A stretch of 64,000 bases of DNA from an uncultured Pelagibacteraceae bacterium. GTDB lineage: Bacteria > Pseudomonadota > Alphaproteobacteria > Pelagibacterales > AG-422-B15. Each line of letters starts with the position of its first letter. Position 1 is the first letter of the stretch. The position numbers were made by a program, and so were the translations under genes. The notes beneath the pieces were generated by a model. It saw nothing but the letters and a program-made list of their open reading frames with translations, did no database searches and was not told the origin of the DNA. The stretch lies in assembly GCA_902619105.1 (NCBI GenBank), contig CACNCV010000003.1:1-64000 (forward strand). Direction: 5' to 3'. Below are positions 60,034-64,000 of the stretch, one piece after another.

Positions 60034-60732
60034 ATGAAGACTTTAATTGCGCTCGTTGATGATGACCGAAATATTTTGATTTCCTTGGAAGAGCTGCTGA
60101 AAAAAGAAGAATTTGAAATTCATACTTATGCTGATGGTCAATCTGCTTTAAATGGAATGTTTAGATATCCCCCCGCCTTAGCTGTAATTGACATAAAGAT
60201 GCCTCGTATGGATGGTTACGAGCTTTTTAGAAAGATAAGAGAAAAACTTAAAATACCAGTAATATTTCTTACATCAAAAGATCAAGAAGCAGATAAGTTG
60301 AAAGGTTTAATGCAGGGTGTTGATGGCTATGTTACAAAAGGAGGTAATTTTTCTAAAGAAATTTTAATTGAAACAATTAAAAATACACTAAATAGAGTTA
60401 AAATTGACTCTGATAGTAAGAATGTAAATGAAATAATTCTACATGGTGATTTAAGACTGGACTGCTTAAGACATTCTTGTGAATGGAAAGAAATTCAACT
60501 TGATGAAGATTTAACTACAACAGAATTCAAAATAATTAGAGAGTTAGTTGAGAGACCAGGAATTGTAAAATCTAGAGAGCGCCTAATGGAGATAGCATAT
60601 AATGATGAGCTTGATGTAGACGACAGGACGATCGATAGTCATATAAAAAGAATTAGAAAAAAATTTCGTAAAATAGATCCTAAGTTCAATGCTATTCACA
60701 CATTGTATGGTTCAGGATATCAATGGAAATAA
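60034..60732 (+). CDS. chvI: Response regulator ChvI
   Basis: A 232-residue OmpR/PhoB-type regulator. The receiver has acidic residues near D9-D11 and the phosphorylated Asp53 (LAVIDIKMPRMDGYEL); the C-terminal winged helix is visible (DLTTTEFKIIRELVERPG; DRTIDSHIKRIRKKFRK; ALYGSGYQW-like end). Its neighbours chvG and pckA identify it as the alphaproteobacterial ChvI/ExoS-ChvG system, which responds to acid or envelope stress. The 137-bp gap to pckA has no obvious ChvI site that I can name. chvG begins 27 bp after its stop. Confidence 0.94.
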   Translation: MKTLIALVDDDRNILISLEELLKKEEFEIHTYADGQSALNGMFRYPPALAVIDIKMPRMDGYELFRKIREKLKIPVIFLTSKDQEADKLKGLMQGVDGYVTKGGNFSKEILIETIKNTLNRVKIDSDSKNVNEIILHGDLRLDCLRHSCEWKEIQLDEDLTTTEFKIIRELVERPGIVKSRERLMEIAYNDELDVDDRTIDSHIKRIRKKFRKIDPKFNAIHTLYGSGYQWK

Positions 60733-60759
60733 AATATATTTCTGTTTAAAATAAAAAAG

Positions 60760-62280
60760 TTGAACAGTTTATTAAAAAAATATTTATTTTACAATTTGCT
60801 AGGACTAGTACTGCTAGCTTTAGCAACTACAGTATTAATAGTTGTTTTGAATAACTTTCAATTGAATAAAAGACTCAAGGAGATCGATAATCAAAATTTA
60901 ATAATTTATAATTTTTTAAATTCATCAAATTTTTTTAGAAATAATGAGTCTGAAAGTATATACGAAGTTATTTTATCTAAGCTAGAGATTAAAAATTTAT
61001 CTATATTAATTTTAGATAATAAAGGAAATGTGGTGATTGATACAAAAGGGTATGATGTTGCTTCAGGCAGCATTACTCCAAGCCCACTTATTGAGATTGA
61101 GGAGCTTGGTAAAAATTCTAATGATAATGAAATTTTGAATTTGAGCGAAAAAAGCGCTAGCTTTAGGGAATTTCTTAAAAACAAAATCTTTATTGAAAAA
61201 TACAATAATTCTAAAAAAGGAATAAAGAGTAGTTTTTCCGTTCAACAAGAAAATAAAAAGTTAGAACTATTTTCAATTTTACCTGTGAATCTAAATGACG
61301 ATGTCTTTCATATAGTTGCTTACGAAGATAATACTGAAATTCAAAGGATTAATAATCAAATAAGGTTTAATGTACTTTTGGCTGGTCTAGCTATTGCATT
61401 TAGCCTCATTCTTTTTTCTTTTTTCTTAAACTTCATAATTCTTAAGCCAATCAAAAAATTAGCAAAAGCTGCTGAAAATGTAGATGCAGATGTTAAATCG
61501 AAACCATTAATAACTGTTCTTGATAGGAGAGAAGATGAAATTGGTCAACTTTCAAAAATTATTAATACCATGCTTAAAAACCTATATCAAAAAATAGATA
61601 ATGCTGAAAATAATTCAGCTGATCTAATGCATGAGATAAGAAATCCACTTGCATCCATAAGAATGGCCACTGATGTAATCAATGATAAATTAGATGATGA
61701 GCAGAAAAAATTTCTTGATTTAATCTTAAATGATATTTCAAGAATTGAGAATATTATCACTGATTATTCATCAATGATTAAAGATGAAGTAAATCTATAC
61801 AAAAGTCAGTCTAATGTTTTTAATATTAGGGAACTTTTAGATGAGTTAATTCGTAATTATAAAGAGAATGTTCCCAATAAATTAAATATAAAATTTTTTA
61901 CCAATGAAAATCAAAATCTTCTGGTCAATGGCCAAAAATCTTTTCTTTATCAAGCCTTTGACAATATCATAATGAATGCCGCCTCATTCTCTCCATCAGG
62001 CGGTATTATTGAGATTGTATTATCGTCAACAGAAAACTATCTAAGTGTTTCTATTTCTGACGAAGGCCCAGGAATTAAGGACCCAAACATAAAAAGAATT
62101 TTTGATAGATTTTATTCTTTTAGAGACAATAAAAATGACCAAAGTCATTCAGGTTTAGGTCTGAGTATTGCTAAGCAAATTATAGATGCTCATGATGGCT
62201 ATATATCTGCGGACAACGTCATAGAAGGTGGAAATATAATGGGTGCTAAGTTCATCGTTAATTTACCATTGGCAGATTAG
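60760..62280 (+). CDS. chvG: Sensor histidine kinase ChvG
   Basis: A 506-residue membrane kinase. One membrane segment near residues 10-28, a periplasmic sensor region of about 175 residues, a second membrane segment (about 205-228, LLAGLAIAFSLILFSFFLNF), a HAMP domain and a kinase core. The phosphorylated His is His291 (SADLMHEIRNPLASIR); ATP-binding boxes are ADNIIMNAA-like (FDNIIMNAASFSPSGG), DEGPGIKDPN and HSGLGLSIAKQII. TTG at 60760 is the only good start. In other species the periplasmic partner ExoR restrains ChvG; it is not in the window. The hprK/PTS genes that often follow are not present; ahcY comes next. Confidence 0.93.
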   Translation: MNSLLKKYLFYNLLGLVLLALATTVLIVVLNNFQLNKRLKEIDNQNLIIYNFLNSSNFFRNNESESIYEVILSKLEIKNLSILILDNKGNVVIDTKGYDVASGSITPSPLIEIEELGKNSNDNEILNLSEKSASFREFLKNKIFIEKYNNSKKGIKSSFSVQQENKKLELFSILPVNLNDDVFHIVAYEDNTEIQRINNQIRFNVLLAGLAIAFSLILFSFFLNFIILKPIKKLAKAAENVDADVKSKPLITVLDRREDEIGQLSKIINTMLKNLYQKIDNAENNSADLMHEIRNPLASIRMATDVINDKLDDEQKKFLDLILNDISRIENIITDYSSMIKDEVNLYKSQSNVFNIRELLDELIRNYKENVPNKLNIKFFTNENQNLLVNGQKSFLYQAFDNIIMNAASFSPSGGIIEIVLSSTENYLSVSISDEGPGIKDPNIKRIFDRFYSFRDNKNDQSHSGLGLSIAKQIIDAHDGYISADNVIEGGNIMGAKFIVNLPLAD

Positions 62281-62331
62281 ATGAAATATTAAGATTGATT
62301 AATGTTATATATAACCTATATTTTATGATCT

Positions 62332-63624
62332 ATGGCAAATGAGGACTACAAAGTAGCAGATATAAATCTTGCAGATTTCGGTAGAAAAGAGATTTCACTC
62401 GCTGAAACTGAAATGCCTGGATTAATGGCATTAAGACGAGAATATAAAGGAAAAAAACCACTTGAAGGGGCTAGAATTCTCGGCTGTCTTCATATGACCA
62501 TACAAACTGCTGTGTTAATTGAAACATTAGTAGAATTAGGTGCGGATGTAAGGTGGTCATCATGTAATATATTTTCAACACAAGATCATGCCGCAGCTGC
62601 AATAGCAAAAGCAGGTATTCCAGTTTATGCATGGAAAGGTGAAACAGAAGAAGAATATTGGTGGTGCGTAAGACAAACAATTGAAGGTAAAGAGGGTTGG
62701 AAGCCCAATATGATACTTGATGACGGTGGCGACCTTACAAGTTTAATGCATAAAGAATATAATGAATTATTAAAAGAAGTTAAAGGTCTTTCAGAGGAAA
62801 CAACAACGGGTGTACTTGCATTAAAAAAAATGGAGAGTGATGGAACTTTAATGGTGCCAGCTATTAATGTGAATGACTCAGTTACTAAATCTAAGTTTGA
62901 TAATCTGTATGGATGTAGAGAAAGTTTAGTTGACGGAATTAAAAGAGCAACTGATGTTATGATGTCAGGTAAAGTTGCTATTGTAGCTGGTTTTGGCGAT
63001 GTTGGAAAAGGAAGCGCAGCATCATTACGTCAAAGTGGTGCAAGAGTAATGGTCACTGAAACAGATCCAATTTGCGCATTACAAGCAGCAATGGAAGGTT
63101 ATGAAGTTGTTTTGATGGATGAAATGATTAAGGAAGCAGATATTGTTGTTACAGCAACAGGCAATAAAGATATTGTAACAGCCGATCATATGAGAGATAT
63201 GAAAGATAGAGCAATTTTATGCAACATTGGTCACTTTGATAATGAAATTCAAGTTGATGCACTTAGAAATTACAAATGGGACGAGATTAAGCCACAAGTA
63301 CACGAAATCACATTCCCTGATGAAAAAAGAATTATTTTATTAGCTGAGGGAAGACTAGTTAATTTAGGTTGCGCTACTGGTCATCCAAGTTTCGTAATGA
63401 GCGCTTCTTTTACTAATCAGGTAACAGCGCAAATCGAATTATGGAATAACTCAGAAAATTATGAAAAAAAAGTTTATGTGCTTCCAAAGCACCTGGACGA
63501 AAAGGTTGCACGACTACACTTGGAAAAGGTAGGAGCTAAACTTACACAATTATCAAAAGATCAAGCAGACTATATTAGTGTAACTCCAGAGGGACCCTAT
63601 AAACCTGAAGCTTATCGATACTAA
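62332..63624 (+). CDS. ahcY: S-adenosyl-L-homocysteine hydrolase
   Basis: A 430-residue NAD-dependent enzyme splitting SAH into adenosine and homocysteine, so relieving inhibition of methyltransferases. Motifs in order: [14 protein letters not shown] with the substrate His, [14 protein letters not shown], the NAD-binding [20 protein letters not shown] and the C-terminal [19 protein letters not shown]. The 51-bp gap after chvG is too short for an SAH riboswitch with its normal leader, and I see none. Complements metK. Confidence 0.97.
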   Translation: MANEDYKVADINLADFGRKEISLAETEMPGLMALRREYKGKKPLEGARILGCLHMTIQTAVLIETLVELGADVRWSSCNIFSTQDHAAAAIAKAGIPVYAWKGETEEEYWWCVRQTIEGKEGWKPNMILDDGGDLTSLMHKEYNELLKEVKGLSEETTTGVLALKKMESDGTLMVPAINVNDSVTKSKFDNLYGCRESLVDGIKRATDVMMSGKVAIVAGFGDVGKGSAASLRQSGARVMVTETDPICALQAAMEGYEVVLMDEMIKEADIVVTATGNKDIVTADHMRDMKDRAILCNIGHFDNEIQVDALRNYKWDEIKPQVHEITFPDEKRIILLAEGRLVNLGCATGHPSFVMSASFTNQVTAQIELWNNSENYEKKVYVLPKHLDEKVARLHLEKVGAKLTQLSKDQADYISVTPEGPYKPEAYRY

Positions 63625-63651
63625 ATTTCATTTTAGTGTTAGAATTTATTC

Positions 63652-64000
63652 ATGCTCCTAAAAAATGAGAGGGATACACAACTCTTTGCAAGAAAATTAG
63701 TAAAGTTTTCTAGGGGGAACAATATAGTAATTTGTCTTAATGGCAGTTTAGGATCTGGAAAAACCACATTCAGTAGGTATTTTATTCAAGAGTATTTAAA
63801 AGATGCAAAAATAAAAGAAATACCAAGTCCAACATTCACCCTGCTACAGATATATGAACATAAAAATATTAAAATTAATCATTTTGATTTTTATAGACTT
63901 AACTCAGCCGCAGAGTTAGTTGAATTAAATTTTATGGAATCAACATTTGACGATGCATGCTTAATAGAATGGTCTGATAAATTCAAAGAAATTCTTCCAA
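63652..64000 (+). CDS. tsaE: tRNA threonylcarbamoyladenosine biosynthesis protein TsaE (3' end outside window)
   Basis: The first 116 residues are present. A P-loop ATPase with Walker A GSLGSGKTTFSRYF at about residues 31-44 and the TsaE signature SPTFTLLQIYEHKN...NHFDFYRLNSAAELVELNF, then LIEWSDKF, in which the Glu-Trp pair is typical. TsaE is the ATPase partner of TsaB (10.6 kb) and TsaD. It starts 27 bp after ahcY. The C-terminus is cut by the window edge. Confidence 0.94.
   Translation, partial: MLLKNERDTQLFARKLVKFSRGNNIVICLNGSLGSGKTTFSRYFIQEYLKDAKIKEIPSPTFTLLQIYEHKNIKINHFDFYRLNSAAELVELNFMESTFDDACLIEWSDKFKEILP

Noticed and set aside
62281-62331. SAH riboswitch before ahcY
   Set aside because: Only 51 AT-rich bases are available, and no paired elements of the SAH aptamer type are visible.

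Overview
The window is a gene-dense, AT-rich chromosome segment (roughly 30% GC by eye) from an alphaproteobacterium. The reasons are the gene neighbourhoods: murJ-trpS-usp-nfu-tsaB-fur-plsC-miaB-phoH-ybeY-corC-lnt-metK-trmB-nusA-infB-rbfA-truB-rpsO-pnp, irr-fabA-fabB-fabI, dut-coaBC-ubiB-ubiE next to mutM-rpsT-dnaA-dnaN-recF-gyrB, and the two alphaproteobacterial two-component systems RegB/RegA and ChvG/ChvI beside pckA and ahcY. Low GC, very short intergenic spaces, overlapping genes and several loci missing their usual neighbours suggest a streamlined free-living, probably marine, lineage. The exact lineage cannot be fixed from this window.

Layout. 1-4.7 kb: end of a BON-domain lipoprotein gene, glutathione synthetase, an esterase and malic enzyme (minus). 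4.8-19.3 kb: mostly one long plus-strand run for murein lipid II flipping, tRNA charging and modification, Fe-S delivery, phospholipid and lipoprotein acylation, rRNA maturation and SAM synthesis, with a convergent glucosaminidase/polysaccharide-deacetylase pair inside. 19.4-28.5 kb: a nusA-infB translation/RNA block with its own promoter and leader hairpin, then pnp and purF. 28.5-31.5 kb: fabI-fabB-fabA (minus) divergent from irr. 31.5-34.0 kb: rubrerythrin, a CCG-type Fe-S protein and a DUF3501 protein behind a near-perfect Irr-box-like site. 34.0-38.0 kb: dut, coaBC, ubiB, ubiE (minus). 38.0-45.6 kb: mutM, rpsT and the replication block dnaA-dnaN-recF-gyrB, with the only gene-free stretch over 300 bp just before dnaA. 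45.6-53.2 kb: a YgjP-type metallopeptidase, RegB/RegA, a ferritin-like di-iron protein, a large RND/MmpL-type exporter and an ABC ATPase. 53.3-64.0 kb: a 58-residue zinc-finger protein, polA, a nucleotidyltransferase-cupin fusion, an MFS transporter, pckA, chvI-chvG, ahcY and the start of tsaE.

The most interesting points are: (i) the Irr-box/rubrerythrin/CCG Fe-S/DUF3501 unit, which looks like an iron- or peroxide-responsive system of unknown chemistry; (ii) eight convergent gene junctions with essentially no intergenic DNA (five share their stop codons in a 4-bp overlap) and no visible hairpin terminator, while the only two good intrinsic terminators lie immediately upstream of start codons, like attenuators; (iii) a nucleotidyltransferase fused to a mannose-6-phosphate-isomerase-type cupin; (iv) a di-iron protein divergent from an RND exporter with a TetR-like palindrome between them; and (v) a 10-10-10 inverted repeat between fabA and irr. 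No rRNA, tRNA, CRISPR array, insertion sequence or prophage was recognised.
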